From positions 1-38,745 of the forward strand of contig NZ_LYMK01000056.1 in the NCBI RefSeq assembly GCF_002157355.1: a stretch of 38,745 nucleotides of DNA, read 5' to 3'. Of the stretch, positions 30,975 through 38,745 are shown one piece after another. This DNA comes from Variovorax sp. JS1663. Lineage in GTDB: Bacteria > Pseudomonadota > Gammaproteobacteria > Burkholderiales > Burkholderiaceae_C. The position numbers and the translations under genes are program-made. Every line of letters begins with the position of its first letter. The first letter of the stretch is position 1. The notes below the pieces were generated by a model. The model was not told the origin of the DNA and did not search any database. It saw only the letters and a list, made by a program, of their open reading frames with translations.

Positions 30975-32596
30975 GTGACCAAGAGCAAGACAAGCGCCCG
31001 CTGGCCGATCCGAGGGTCGTGAGGCGCCGCAACTGGCTGCCCTCGCTGATCTGGCTGATCCCCATCGTCGCGGCGCTGGTCGGCATCGCGCTGGTGGCGC
31101 GCATCCTGGTCGAGCGCGGGCCCGAGGTGGTGCTGACCTTCAAGTCCGCCGAGGGTCTGGAGGCCGGCAAGACCGCCGTCAAGTACAAGGACGTGCAGAT
31201 CGGCACCGTGCAGACCATCCGCCTGGCCAACGACCGTTCGCACGTGCGCGTGCTGGTGCAGCTCAAGAAGGAGGCCAAGAGCTTCACCGCGCAGGACACC
31301 CGCTTCTGGGTGGTGCGCCCGCGGCTGGACACCTCGGGCATCTCGGGCCTGGGCACCTTGCTCTCGGGCGCCTACATCGGCGCCGACGCCGGCAGCTCGG
31401 AGGAGTCGGCGGGGGAGTTCACAGGCCTGGAGGTGCCGCCCATCGTCACGCGCGACGCCTCGGGCCGCCAGTTCCTGCTGCGTGCGCGCGACGTCGGTTC
31501 GCTGGACATCGGCTCGCCGGTCTACTTCCGGCGCATCAAGGTGGGCCAGGTCGCGGCCTACGAGCTCGACGGCGACGGGCGCGGCGTCACGCTGCGCGTG
31601 TTCGTCAACGCACCCTACGAGAAGTTCGTCGGGGCCAACACGCGTTTCTGGCACGCCAGCGGCCTGGACGTGCAGCTCAGCGCCAACGGCGTGAAGCTGC
31701 GCACCCAGTCGCTGGCCACCATCGTGCTCGGCGGCATCGCCTTCCAGGCGCCCGAGGACGTGATGGGCCCGGCGGCGCAGGAGAACACCGTGTTCGCGCT
31801 GGCCGATGACGAGGCCACCGCCATGAAGGAGCCGGACGGCCCCGCCCAGACCCTGCTGCTGTACTTCAGCCAGTCGCTGCGCGGGCTCTCGCCCGGCGCG
31901 GTGGTGGACTTCCGCGGCGTGGAGCTGGGTGAGGTCAAGTCCATCGGCGTCGAGTTCGACAGCCAGGCGCGCGAGTTCCGCATGCCGGTGCTGATCCAGG
32001 TGTACCCCGACCGCCTGCGCCGCAACCTCGGCGACCAGCGCGAGTCGCGCTACACCCAGCTGGAACGCCTGAAGTTCCTGGTCGAGAAGGGCCTGCGCGC
32101 CCAGCTGCGCACCGGCAACCTGCTGACCGGCCAGAACTACGTGGCGCTGGACTTCTTCCCCAAGGCGGCGCCGGTGAAGATCGACATCGGCCAGAACCCG
32201 ATCGAGCTGCCCACCGTGCCCAACAGCCTGGACGAGATCCAGGCCCAGGTGGGCGAGATCGCGCGCAAGCTCAACAAGGTGCCCTTCGACGAGATCGGCC
32301 GCGACCTGCGCAAGACCCTGGCGACGCTGGACAAGACGCTGGGCAGCGCCGAGCAGCTGGCCGCCAGCCTGAAGAACGACGTGAGCCCCGAGATGGCCGC
32401 CGCCATGAAGGACGTGCGCAAGACCCTCAGCAGCGCGGAGAAGACGCTGGCCGACGACTCGCCCCTGCAGCAGGACATGCGCCAGACCCTGCAGGAAGTG
32501 ACGCGCGCGGCGAACTCGCTGCGCATCCTGACCGATTACCTCGAGCGGCATCCCGAATCGCTGATCCGCGGCAAACCGGAGGACAAGAAGAAATGA
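30971..32596 (+). CDS. pqiB: PqiB-type MCE lipid-transport protein
   Basis: 541 residues. One N-terminal membrane helix (about 24-46) anchors a periplasmic body with three MCE domains (about 50-140, 165-270 and 295-420; each opens with a pattern such as AEGLEAGKTAVKYKDVQIG or SLDIGSPVYFRRIKVGQV). A long C-terminal helical region with Leu/Ala heptads (about 430-525) would form the needle-like tube known from PqiB. It carries lipids between the inner and outer membranes with PqiA and PqiC. It overlaps both neighbours by 4 bp. Confidence 0.95.
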   Translation: MSDQEQDKRPLADPRVVRRRNWLPSLIWLIPIVAALVGIALVARILVERGPEVVLTFKSAEGLEAGKTAVKYKDVQIGTVQTIRLANDRSHVRVLVQLKKEAKSFTAQDTRFWVVRPRLDTSGISGLGTLLSGAYIGADAGSSEESAGEFTGLEVPPIVTRDASGRQFLLRARDVGSLDIGSPVYFRRIKVGQVAAYELDGDGRGVTLRVFVNAPYEKFVGANTRFWHASGLDVQLSANGVKLRTQSLATIVLGGIAFQAPEDVMGPAAQENTVFALADDEATAMKEPDGPAQTLLLYFSQSLRGLSPGAVVDFRGVELGEVKSIGVEFDSQAREFRMPVLIQVYPDRLRRNLGDQRESRYTQLERLKFLVEKGLRAQLRTGNLLTGQNYVALDFFPKAAPVKIDIGQNPIELPTVPNSLDEIQAQVGEIARKLNKVPFDEIGRDLRKTLATLDKTLGSAEQLAASLKNDVSPEMAAAMKDVRKTLSSAEKTLADDSPLQQDMRQTLQEVTRAANSLRILTDYLERHPESLIRGKPEDKKK

Positions 32597-33240
32597 GCAA
32601 GCACCCGTCGCGGGCCGCCGCTCTCGCGGCTCTCCTGATGCTGGCCGGCTGCGCCACGAGCAGCGCGCCGCGGTACTACAGCCTGGCCGAGGCGGAGCCG
32701 GCACCGCGGGCCGCTGCCGCCGGTGCCGCCGCTGCCGCCGGTGCTGCCGGTGCTGCCGTTGGGTTCATCGAGCTGGCGCCGGTGGCGATGCCCGAGCGCC
32801 TGGCGCGCCCGCAGCTGGTGGTGCGGCAGAAGGGCGCCGACGGGCCGCAGGTCGACATCCTCGAGCAGCACCGCTGGGCCTCTTCCTTCGACAACGAGCT
32901 GCGCGACGCACTGGCCAGCGGGATCGCGCAGCGCCTCGGCGCCGTCGATGCGACCAAGAGCGGGCGCCCGCGCGGCCAGCCGGTGCTGCGCATCGCGGTG
33001 CAGTTGCAGCAGCTCGACGCGATCGAGGGCAGCCGGGTCGACGCCGGCTTCAGCTGGACCCTGCGCCGCACGGAGGAGGGCGCGCCGCTCGGCTGCCAGT
33101 TCTTCGTGACCGAGCCGGTGCCGGGCGGCATCGAGGCGCTGGCGCTGGGCACCCGGCGCGCCACCGCGCGGCTGGCCGATGCCATCGCGCGCAGCGCCCG
33201 CGCGCAGCAGGCCAACGCGGCCAACCCCTGCGGCGAGTGA
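32593..33240 (+). CDS. pqiC: PqiC-type outer-membrane lipoprotein
   Basis: 215 residues with the lipobox LAGC (Cys20) after a short signal peptide. The mature part contains RYYSLAEAE, then an Ala/Gly-rich tract from a simple repeat, then the ABC-type transport auxiliary (DUF330-like) fold with PERLARPQLVVRQ and WASSFDNELRDALASGIAQR. It anchors the PqiB tube at the outer membrane. Last pqi gene; the ogt-like gene starts 4 bp after its stop and may be co-transcribed. Confidence 0.9.
   Translation: MSKHPSRAAALAALLMLAGCATSSAPRYYSLAEAEPAPRAAAAGAAAAAGAAGAAVGFIELAPVAMPERLARPQLVVRQKGADGPQVDILEQHRWASSFDNELRDALASGIAQRLGAVDATKSGRPRGQPVLRIAVQLQQLDAIEGSRVDAGFSWTLRRTEEGAPLGCQFFVTEPVPGGIEALALGTRRATARLADAIARSARAQQANAANPCGE
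32709..32758 (+). repeat. GCCGGTGCC-type simple repeat in pqiC
   Basis: Short tandem units of CCGCTGCCGCCGGTG and CTGCCGGTG encode an Ala/Gly run at about residues 39-55 of PqiC, in the linker after the lipid anchor. Unit length is a multiple of 3, so slippage would change linker length in frame. Confidence 0.5.
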
Positions 33241-33244
33241 GACG

Positions 33245-33790
33245 ATGAGCGCCGAGGGCTTCGCGCTGTTCGACACCGCGATCGGGCCCTGCGGCATCGC
33301 CTGGGGTGCGCGCGGCATCGTCGGCGTGCAGTTGCCCGAGGACGGGGAGGGCGCCACCCGCGCGCGCATGCGGCGGCGCTTTCCGCAGGTGCCGGAGTCC
33401 GCGCCGCCCGCCGGTGTGCAGGCCGCCTGCGAGAGCATCCGTGCACTGCTCGACGGCGAGCCGCGCGACCTGGCCGAAATCGCGCTCGACTACGAAGGCG
33501 TCTCGGACTTCCACCGGCGCGTCTACGAGGTCGCGCGCCGCATCGTCCCCGGCCGCACCCGCACCTACGGCGAGATCGCGGCCGAGCTGGGCGACAAGGG
33601 CCTCTCGCGCGCCGTCGGCCAGGCGCTCGGCCACAACCCCTTCGCGCCGGTGGTGCCCTGCCACCGCGTGCTGGCCGCGGGCGGCAAGCCCGGCGGCTTC
33701 TCGGCCCATGGCGGCGCGGTGTCGAAGCTCAAGATGCTGATGATCGAAGGCGCGCGGCCGCCCGAGGGTGACACCGAGCCGCTCTTCTGA
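33245..33790 (+). CDS. ogt: Methylated-DNA-protein-cysteine methyltransferase (Ogt type)
   Basis: 181 residues. The active-site motif PCHR holds the methyl-accepting Cys139, followed by GGFSAHGG. The preceding helix-turn-helix (RTRTYGEIAAELGDKGLSRA then VGQALGHNPF) inserts into the minor groove. It removes alkyl groups from O6-alkylguanine, one turnover per protein. The N-terminal half is the RNase-H-like part without Ada's extra domains, hence Ogt rather than Ada. It follows pqiC by 4 bp, an envelope-stress/DNA-repair pairing that may only be positional. Confidence 0.93.
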   Translation: MSAEGFALFDTAIGPCGIAWGARGIVGVQLPEDGEGATRARMRRRFPQVPESAPPAGVQAACESIRALLDGEPRDLAEIALDYEGVSDFHRRVYEVARRIVPGRTRTYGEIAAELGDKGLSRAVGQALGHNPFAPVVPCHRVLAAGGKPGGFSAHGGAVSKLKMLMIEGARPPEGDTEPLF

Positions 33791-33874
33791 CGAACTTCGG
33801 CACAACCGCCGGATGGGGCAGGCCCTAGCACAGCGGGACGCGCTCCGCTCGCAGTCGCCCTTTGCCACCTTGGT

Positions 33875-33880
33875 CACAAT
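33875..33880 (+). promoter_or_regulatory. Possible -10 box of the Bcr/CflA gene
   Basis: CACAAT ends 6 nt before the ATG at 33887, and no ribosome binding site is present. If it is the -10 box, transcription would start at or next to the ATG and give a leaderless mRNA. No convincing -35 box is seen. The rest of the 96-bp gap shows nothing else. Confidence 0.3.
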
Positions 33881-33886
33881 CGGGCG

Positions 33887-35092
33887 ATGATTTCCTCGCG
33901 CTTCCTCAGGATCGCGCTGGTGCTGGGCCTGCTGTCCGCCATCGGCCCTTTCGCGATCGACATGTACCTGCCCGCGCTGCCCGAGATCGGCAGCAGCCTG
34001 GGCGCGGGCATCGGCCCGGTGCAGATGAGCCTGACGGCCTTCTTCATTTCACTGGGCGTGGGCCAGCTGCTGTACGGCCCGGTGTCGGACATGGTCGGCC
34101 GCAAGCCGCCGCTGTACTTCGGGCTCGGCTTGTTCGCACTGGCCAGCATCGGCTGCGCGCTGGCCACCGACATCCAGACCTTGATCGCGCTGCGCTTCGT
34201 GCAGGGCCTGGGCGCCGCCGCCGGCATGGCGATCCCGCGCGCGGTGGTGCGCGACCTGCACACCGGCAACGACGCGGCCCGGCTGATGTCGCTGCTGATG
34301 CTGGTGTTCAGCGTCTCGCCCATCCTGGCGCCGCTGGCCGGCAGCGCGGTGATCGCGCTGGCCGGCTGGCGCGGCGTGTTCTGGGCCGTGACCCTGGCCG
34401 CAGCGGCCGGTCTGGCGCTGATGGCCGCCACGCTGCGCGAGACCCGGCCGGCCGAGGAGCGCGTGGAGAGCAGCCTGGGCAGCGCGCTGGCCGCCTACTG
34501 GCTGCTGCTGCGCGACGGACATTTCCTGGGCCTGGTCTTCATTGGCGCCTTCGCGATGGCGGGCTTCTTCACCTACCTCGCGAACTCCTCCTTCGTGATG
34601 ATCGACCACTACGGCCTCTCGCCCACGCTCTACAGCCTGGCCTTCGGCATCAACGCCGCCGCCTTCTTCGGCGCCGCCCAGCTCAACGGCGTGTTGTGCG
34701 AGCGCTTCGGCATCGTGCGCGTGGTCAAGGCCAGCGTCAGCGCCTGCGGCGTGGTGATGCTCGCGATGTTCCTCTACTACCTCGCGGGCGGCGACCGGCT
34801 GGCGGTGCTGATCGCGCTGTACTTCATCGCCAGCGCCTTCATGGGCTTCGTCATTCCCACCACCGCCGTGCTGGCGCTGGAGGAACACGGTGCCATCGCC
34901 GGCACCGCCTCGGCGCTGATGGGCACGCTGCAGATGCTGACCGGTGCGGTGGCGATGTCGGTGGTCGGGCTGTTCACCGACGGCCGCCCGCTGCCCATGG
35001 TCAGCGGCATGGCCGCCGGGGCGCTGATCGCGCTGGTGCTGTGCTGGTTCACGCTGGGCGGGCGCCGGCCGCAGGCTTATGCGGCACGCTGA
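33887..35092 (+). CDS. MFS drug exporter, Bcr/CflA family
   Basis: 401 residues with twelve hydrophobic segments. The start GPFAIDMYLPALPEIGSSLG and loop YGPVSDMVGRKPPLYFGLGL are hallmarks of the Bcr/CflA (bicyclomycin/chloramphenicol) branch, whose members export drugs and amino acids by proton antiport. The motif C-like stretch VFSVSPILAPLAG is present. The next MFS gene overlaps it or begins 4 bp after it, so they form a small efflux operon. Confidence 0.92.
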   Translation: MISSRFLRIALVLGLLSAIGPFAIDMYLPALPEIGSSLGAGIGPVQMSLTAFFISLGVGQLLYGPVSDMVGRKPPLYFGLGLFALASIGCALATDIQTLIALRFVQGLGAAAGMAIPRAVVRDLHTGNDAARLMSLLMLVFSVSPILAPLAGSAVIALAGWRGVFWAVTLAAAAGLALMAATLRETRPAEERVESSLGSALAAYWLLLRDGHFLGLVFIGAFAMAGFFTYLANSSFVMIDHYGLSPTLYSLAFGINAAAFFGAAQLNGVLCERFGIVRVVKASVSACGVVMLAMFLYYLAGGDRLAVLIALYFIASAFMGFVIPTTAVLALEEHGAIAGTASALMGTLQMLTGAVAMSVVGLFTDGRPLPMVSGMAAGALIALVLCWFTLGGRRPQAYAAR

Positions 35093-35096
35093 GCCG

Positions 35097-36515
35097 ATGC
35101 AGCACGGCGAGGCGCCGGTCGCGGACGGGCTGCCGTCGCCGCAGCGCGGCTGGGCCATGCTGGTCATCATCCTCGGCATCACGGTCGCGGTGCTCGACGG
35201 CACCATCGTCAACCTGGCGCTGCCGGGCATCGCACGCGAGCTGAAGGCCGATCCGGCGCATGCGATCTGGGTGGTCAACGCCTACCAGATCGCGACGCTG
35301 GTGATGCTGCTGCCCCTGGCCTCGCTCGGTGACCTGGTCGGCTACCGGCGCGTGTACCTGGTCGGCATGGGGTTGTTCGCGCTGGCCTCGCTCGGCGCGA
35401 TGCTGGCCGACTCGCTGGCCACGCTGATCGCCGCCCGAGCGCTGCAGGGCCTGGGCGCGGCCGGGCTGATGAGCGTCAACACGGCACTGGTGCGGCTGGT
35501 CTATCCGCGCGACCAGCTGGGGCGCGGCATGGCGATCAACTCGATGGTGGTCGCCAGTGCCTCGGTCACAGGGCCCTCCGTGGCGGCGGCCATTCTTTCG
35601 GTGGCCTCCTGGCCCTGGCTGTTCGCGCTCAACCTGCCGCTGGGCGTGCTGGTGCTGGTGTTGGGCGCCCGCGCGTTGCCGGCCCCGCGCGCCGCCGCGG
35701 CTGCGGCCGAGGGCGCGCGCTTCTCATGGATCGACGTCCTGCTCAACGTGCTGATGTTCGCGCTGGTCTTCGTCGGCGCCGATCGCCTCGGCGTGCGCGA
35801 CGGGACGGGGCAGGGCGCCCAGTCCGGTGCCTGGGTGCTGCTGGCGGCCGGGCTGGCGGTGGGCTTCTTCTACCTGCGGCGCCAGCGCGCGCTGACCCTG
35901 CCGCTGTTCCCGGTGGACCTGCTGCGCATCCCGGTGTTCGCGCTGTCCATGGGCACCTCGGTGGGTGCCTTCTGCGCGCAGATGCTGTCCTTCATCGCGC
36001 TGCCCTTCCTGCTGCTCGACATCTACGGCCGCACGCACGTGCAGGCCGGCCTGCTGATCACCGCCTGGCCGCTGGCCATCGTGGTGATGGCGCCGATCGC
36101 CGGCCGCCTGATCGGCCGCTACCCTGATGGCTGGCTCGGCGGCATCGGCCTGAGCCTGCTGGCGCTGGGCCTGGTGCTGCTGGCGACGCTGCCGGCGCAG
36201 CCGACCAATGCCGACATCGTCTGGCGCATGGCCCTGTGCGGCCTGGGCTTCGGCCTGTTCCAGTCGCCCAACAACCACACCATCGTGACCTCGCCGCCGC
36301 CGCACCGCAGCGGCGCCGCCAGCGGCATGCTGGGCACGGCGCGTCTCACGGGCCAGACGCTGGGCGCGGTGCTGCTGGCCGGCATCTTCAGCACCTGGGC
36401 GCCGCACGAGGGCCGCGGTCCCTTCATCGCGCTGGGCCTGGCCGCCGCCTGCGCGGCAGTGGCGGCGGTGTGCAGTACGCTGCGGGTGCGGCAGGCCAGC
36501 GGGCGTCTGGCCTAG
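35097..36515 (+). CDS. MFS drug exporter, DHA2 family (14 helices)
   Basis: 472 residues from the ATG at 35097; an ATG at 35079 would overlap the previous gene by 14 bp. There are fourteen hydrophobic segments and DHA2/QacA-EmrB landmarks: VAVLDGTIVNLALPGIAREL, WVVNAYQIATLVMLLPLASL, GDLVGYRRVYLVG and LPLGVLVLVLGARALP. It exports lipophilic cations or drugs by proton antiport. The stop at 36515 is only 17 bp from the end of the decayed haemagglutinin on the other strand, so no room remains for a separate terminator. Confidence 0.9.
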   Translation: MQHGEAPVADGLPSPQRGWAMLVIILGITVAVLDGTIVNLALPGIARELKADPAHAIWVVNAYQIATLVMLLPLASLGDLVGYRRVYLVGMGLFALASLGAMLADSLATLIAARALQGLGAAGLMSVNTALVRLVYPRDQLGRGMAINSMVVASASVTGPSVAAAILSVASWPWLFALNLPLGVLVLVLGARALPAPRAAAAAAEGARFSWIDVLLNVLMFALVFVGADRLGVRDGTGQGAQSGAWVLLAAGLAVGFFYLRRQRALTLPLFPVDLLRIPVFALSMGTSVGAFCAQMLSFIALPFLLLDIYGRTHVQAGLLITAWPLAIVVMAPIAGRLIGRYPDGWLGGIGLSLLALGLVLLATLPAQPTNADIVWRMALCGLGFGLFQSPNNHTIVTSPPPHRSGAASGMLGTARLTGQTLGAVLLAGIFSTWAPHEGRGPFIALGLAAACAAVAAVCSTLRVRQASGRLA

Positions 36516-36532
36516 GGGCGGATCGAGTCCGG

Positions 36533-36892
36533 CTATGCGCGACGGCTTGCCGCAAGTTCGGCCCGTCGCTCCAGTTGCCTTTGACGCTCTGCTATGGCGA
36601 GCGCACGGGCTGCATCGCCATGGCGCGAGACGCTGAAGGTCTTGCTCAAGACTTGGCCAGCTCCAATCTGAGTCTTGGCCTTCGACGGCCGCGACCTGCA
36701 CGCCCTGCAGGTGGACCACGCCTGCGCCCTGCAGCAGGACGCCGCCTTCGCTGCTGGTGATGGTGCTGGGCGCGGCCGTGTCGGTCCTGACGTCGATGCC
36801 ACTGCCCGAGGCCCTGTTCTGCATGAACACCGGATCGAAGATCGCACTGGAGCGCTTTCGGTCGAAGTCGGCGCTGGCGAGATTGCACGAGA
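36533..36892 (-). pseudogene. Decayed filamentous-haemagglutinin/CdiA fragment
   Basis: Minus-strand reading gives NRASGSGIDVRTDTAAPSTI then TSSEGGVLLQGAGVVHLQGV, typical of beta-helix repeats of filamentous haemagglutinins. The frame then breaks, and another frame continues as LSKTFSVSRHGDAARALAIA up to a stop at about 36533. It has no start of its own and no secretion domain. Fragments like this downstream of immunity genes are known from CDI loci, where toxin ends are exchanged by recombination. Confidence 0.6.
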
Positions 36893-37393
36893 TCAATCTC
36901 TAATTTCCTTGCCCCAGAGAAACTGGCCAGCGTGATAGTCCAACTCGAAGTAGTACTGGCCAGCATGCTCGACCCATGCCTCGACACCGAATCGGCCTTC
37001 CTTGCCGTCGGCAGGGTTGATGTAGGGACTGCTGATGCGGGCAAAGGAGGTCGGCGGCTTGGCCGATTCAGGGTTTCGCGGCCTCGTGAGTTGCCAGGGC
37101 ACGGTAAGGCGCGTTCGCTCGTTGCCGTAAACATCGAGTAGCAAGCAGTTGTCAGGCTTCCAATCGCTCTCGAAGCAGATAAATCCACTTGCGTCGGGGA
37201 GTTCGCGCAAGGAGATGTGATTGGTGTTGTCTACTCTTTCGTACTCGACACCGTCGACTATCCACGTGTAGCGGACCACCGGCCCAAAAAAATCATTGCT
37301 TGGATCGGACGGATCTCTCCATCTGCTGAGATCGCGCATCAACACAGATTGTTTGCGCTCGTTGTGAAGTGTGAAGACTTCTGCTTTGCTCAT
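36893..37393 (-). CDS. Candidate immunity protein of the CDI-like toxin
   Basis: 166 residues, no signal peptide or membrane segment, acidic and aromatic-rich, no family recognised. Its ATG overlaps the exoprotein stop by 4 bp (ATGA), the tight coupling expected of a cdiI gene behind its cdiA. Base composition is clearly lower in GC than the rest of the window, also typical of toxin/immunity modules that move between strains. The immunity role is inferred from position alone. Visible features include DPSDPSNDFFGPVVRYTWIV near 27-46 and YYFELDYHAGQFLWGKE near the end. Confidence 0.7.
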   Translation of the reverse strand: MSKAEVFTLHNERKQSVLMRDLSRWRDPSDPSNDFFGPVVRYTWIVDGVEYERVDNTNHISLRELPDASGFICFESDWKPDNCLLLDVYGNERTRLTVPWQLTRPRNPESAKPPTSFARISSPYINPADGKEGRFGVEAWVEHAGQYYFELDYHAGQFLWGKEIRD

Positions 37394-38745
37394 TGCAGTG
37401 CTCTCCCGCTCCCCACAACATACCGGAACACACCCGTCCGATCGTCTCTTGGCACAAAGAAATGCAGCTGATTGCCCCCGCCCGATGCTGTTCCTTGTGC
37501 GCCGACTGTGCCTACTTGTGCATTGATTGCTCGCGTCACTTGAACATCCACCACATAGAGGGGGCCGGACTTGGCAGTCAGATCAGAAGTGATAGCGAGC
37601 TGATTCCTGGCATAGGCTGCATTCGGCACGTCATCGAATGTTGCCCAGCCGCCAAAAGCTCGATTGAGTTGCCCAACCTGCATGTCGTTGAAGGCGGCCT
37701 CAGTAACCACCATCCTCACAGTCGTCCCCGGTTTCATCGTCACCTCCGCCACCGAGGAGCCAGACGTCCACGCCGGGCTCCACCCATCGGCAGCCTTCAT
37801 CATGGCATTGATCTCATCCGCACTCTTGAAGCCCCGGATCACGCCCGCATCCAGCTTCATGAACTGAAGCGCTGCGCCTTCCAGCACCCGGGTGCCGAGG
37901 CTCACGGCCGCATTCGCCAATGCCACGCCGCCCTTGGCCGCGGCACCCGCGCCGGTGACCACCGAGCCCACCTGCCAGATCAGGCCGCCCAGGTCCTTGC
38001 CCAGTTGCTCCGCGTTCTGATCACCGCCCACCTCCAGCGCGGTCTTCATGCGGTTGATCTTGGCGTCCAGTTCCCTGAACACGCTGTCACCGAGCTGCTG
38101 TCTGGCCTCCGCACTGCTGATGATCTGCTTCAGCCCGTTGAGCCCTTCGACTGGATTCGACAGGAAGTCCGCCAGCCCCTGGATGTCGCTGATGCCCGCA
38201 TCCACCAGGCCCTTGCCGACGCCCGAGGCTGTCAGCGCATCCTGCTTGACGCTCACGAGCGTCCACTTGCCCATGACCTGGAGTTGATCCAGCGGCGTCT
38301 TCGCCTCCTTGAGCTCCTTGTCCATGCGTTCCCGCTGCTGGGCGGCCAGCCAGTTGTTGGCTGCCGCGTTGGCCCCGGCTTCGCTGGCGAGATTGATCCG
38401 CGCCGCATCGAGGCCCGCGAGAGCAGCGCCGATGCCACCCATCATGGCCGCGAACTTCACGGTGTCGCCATGCACATTGGTGGCGCCGGGGTCGTACAGG
38501 CTGGCCGCAAGCTCCCCGATCGCCGCACCGATGGCGCCAGCACCACAGCTTCCATTGGTTCGCGCAGCACCGACGGCGCACCCGACCAAGGCATGCGCCA
38601 GGGCATTGGCAGCAGTGCCTGGCTCCAACTGAGTGCCAACGGCGAACGCGGATTGCGCCGCCATCGTGTCCAGGATCGCGTTCTTCAGGCCCTCCTTCAG
38701 GTTCTCTTCGAAACTGCCGCCGTTGATCGCCGTTCCGATCGCCGT
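37390..38745 (-). CDS. CdiA/filamentous-haemagglutinin C-terminus with unknown toxin domain (5' end outside window)
   Basis: The frame is open to the window edge, so only the last 451 residues are seen. The part nearest the edge (GGSFEENLKEGLKNAILD, then NALAHALVGCAVGAA and GAGAIGAAIGELAASLYDP) is the conserved pre-toxin region of two-partner-secreted haemagglutinins. The stretch ending SEAGANAAANNWLA (near 38340) marks where the variable toxin end usually begins. The final ~120 residues (GGWATFDDVPNAAYARNQLA, then PLYVVDVQVTRAINAQVG and GGGNQLHFFVPRD) look like one compact alpha/beta domain that I do not recognise; an ADP-ribosyltransferase-like fold is only a guess. A TpsB/CdiB partner is expected outside the window. 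Confidence 0.85.
   Translation of the reverse strand, partial: TAIGTAINGGSFEENLKEGLKNAILDTMAAQSAFAVGTQLEPGTAANALAHALVGCAVGAARTNGSCGAGAIGAAIGELAASLYDPGATNVHGDTVKFAAMMGGIGAALAGLDAARINLASEAGANAAANNWLAAQQRERMDKELKEAKTPLDQLQVMGKWTLVSVKQDALTASGVGKGLVDAGISDIQGLADFLSNPVEGLNGLKQIISSAEARQQLGDSVFRELDAKINRMKTALEVGGDQNAEQLGKDLGGLIWQVGSVVTGAGAAAKGGVALANAAVSLGTRVLEGAALQFMKLDAGVIRGFKSADEINAMMKAADGWSPAWTSGSSVAEVTMKPGTTVRMVVTEAAFNDMQVGQLNRAFGGWATFDDVPNAAYARNQLAITSDLTAKSGPLYVVDVQVTRAINAQVGTVGAQGTASGGGNQLHFFVPRDDRTGVFRYVVGSGRALQ

Noticed and set aside
36932..37471. Small plus-strand open frames opposite the immunity gene
   Set aside because: They have no ribosome binding sites or recognisable features, and the minus strand carries the overlapping toxin/immunity pair.
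1..38745. CRISPR array, tRNA, rRNA or transposase genes
   Set aside because: No regularly spaced repeats of CRISPR type, no cloverleaf or rRNA sequence recognised, and no DDE/recombinase motif in any supported reading frame.

Overview
The window is GC-rich DNA of the kind seen in Betaproteobacteria, most likely a Variovorax-like member of the Comamonadaceae. This rests on gene content (pqiAABC operon, many MFS/LysR pairs, a DppABCDF-type importer), very strong GC3 bias with long antisense shadow frames, and two hairpin elements of a style I recall from that family. The assignment is inference; no rRNA or tRNA gene is present to settle it.

Bases 1-11209 are the end of a type III secretion (T3SS) operon: a hairpin element, then sctO, sctT and sctU, and 31 bp later a giant gene for a 2,911-residue protein. 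SctU has a complete, well-conserved cytoplasmic domain, but its NPTH self-cleavage loop reads HSAR. The giant protein has an Ala/Glu/Arg heptad coiled coil, two pairs of internally duplicated modules, three hydrophobic segments, at least four helical repeats of about 51 residues, and a LysM-like C-terminus. This is the best candidate in the window for an undescribed system. Directly behind it (11213-11707) lies a scrambled remnant of a BisC/TorA-type molybdoenzyme gene, with large deletions and one internally inverted segment, which suggests an old island boundary.

Bases 11710-18506 hold an MFS exporter divergent from a LysR regulator, an Mpo1-like (DUF962) membrane protein, a self-inhibited class II Fic protein with phased upstream repeats, an alpha/beta hydrolase, a small membrane protein and an AraC-type regulator. 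Bases 18731-25361 are a six-gene operon: peptide-type solute-binding protein, M14/AstE-like zinc deacylase, two permeases and two ATPases. It is followed by a LuxR regulator with an autoinducer-type domain and no luxI in the window. An exact 18-bp AT-rich sequence occurs upstream of both the importer operon and luxR, so the two may share regulation.

Bases 26536-36515 carry a DUF4124 protein, a second MFS/LysR divergent pair with a perfect palindrome at the MFS start codon, the overlapping pqiA-pqiA-pqiB-pqiC operon (the first pqiA carries a 75-bp nested palindrome in frame), an ogt-type DNA methyltransferase and two further drug-efflux MFS genes.

The right end (36533-38745, minus strand) is the 3' end of a contact-dependent inhibition-like locus: the C-terminus of a CdiA/filamentous-haemagglutinin exoprotein with an unrecognised toxin domain, a 4-bp-overlapping candidate immunity gene, and a decayed haemagglutinin fragment. 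No tRNA, rRNA, CRISPR array, transposase or integrase gene was recognised.
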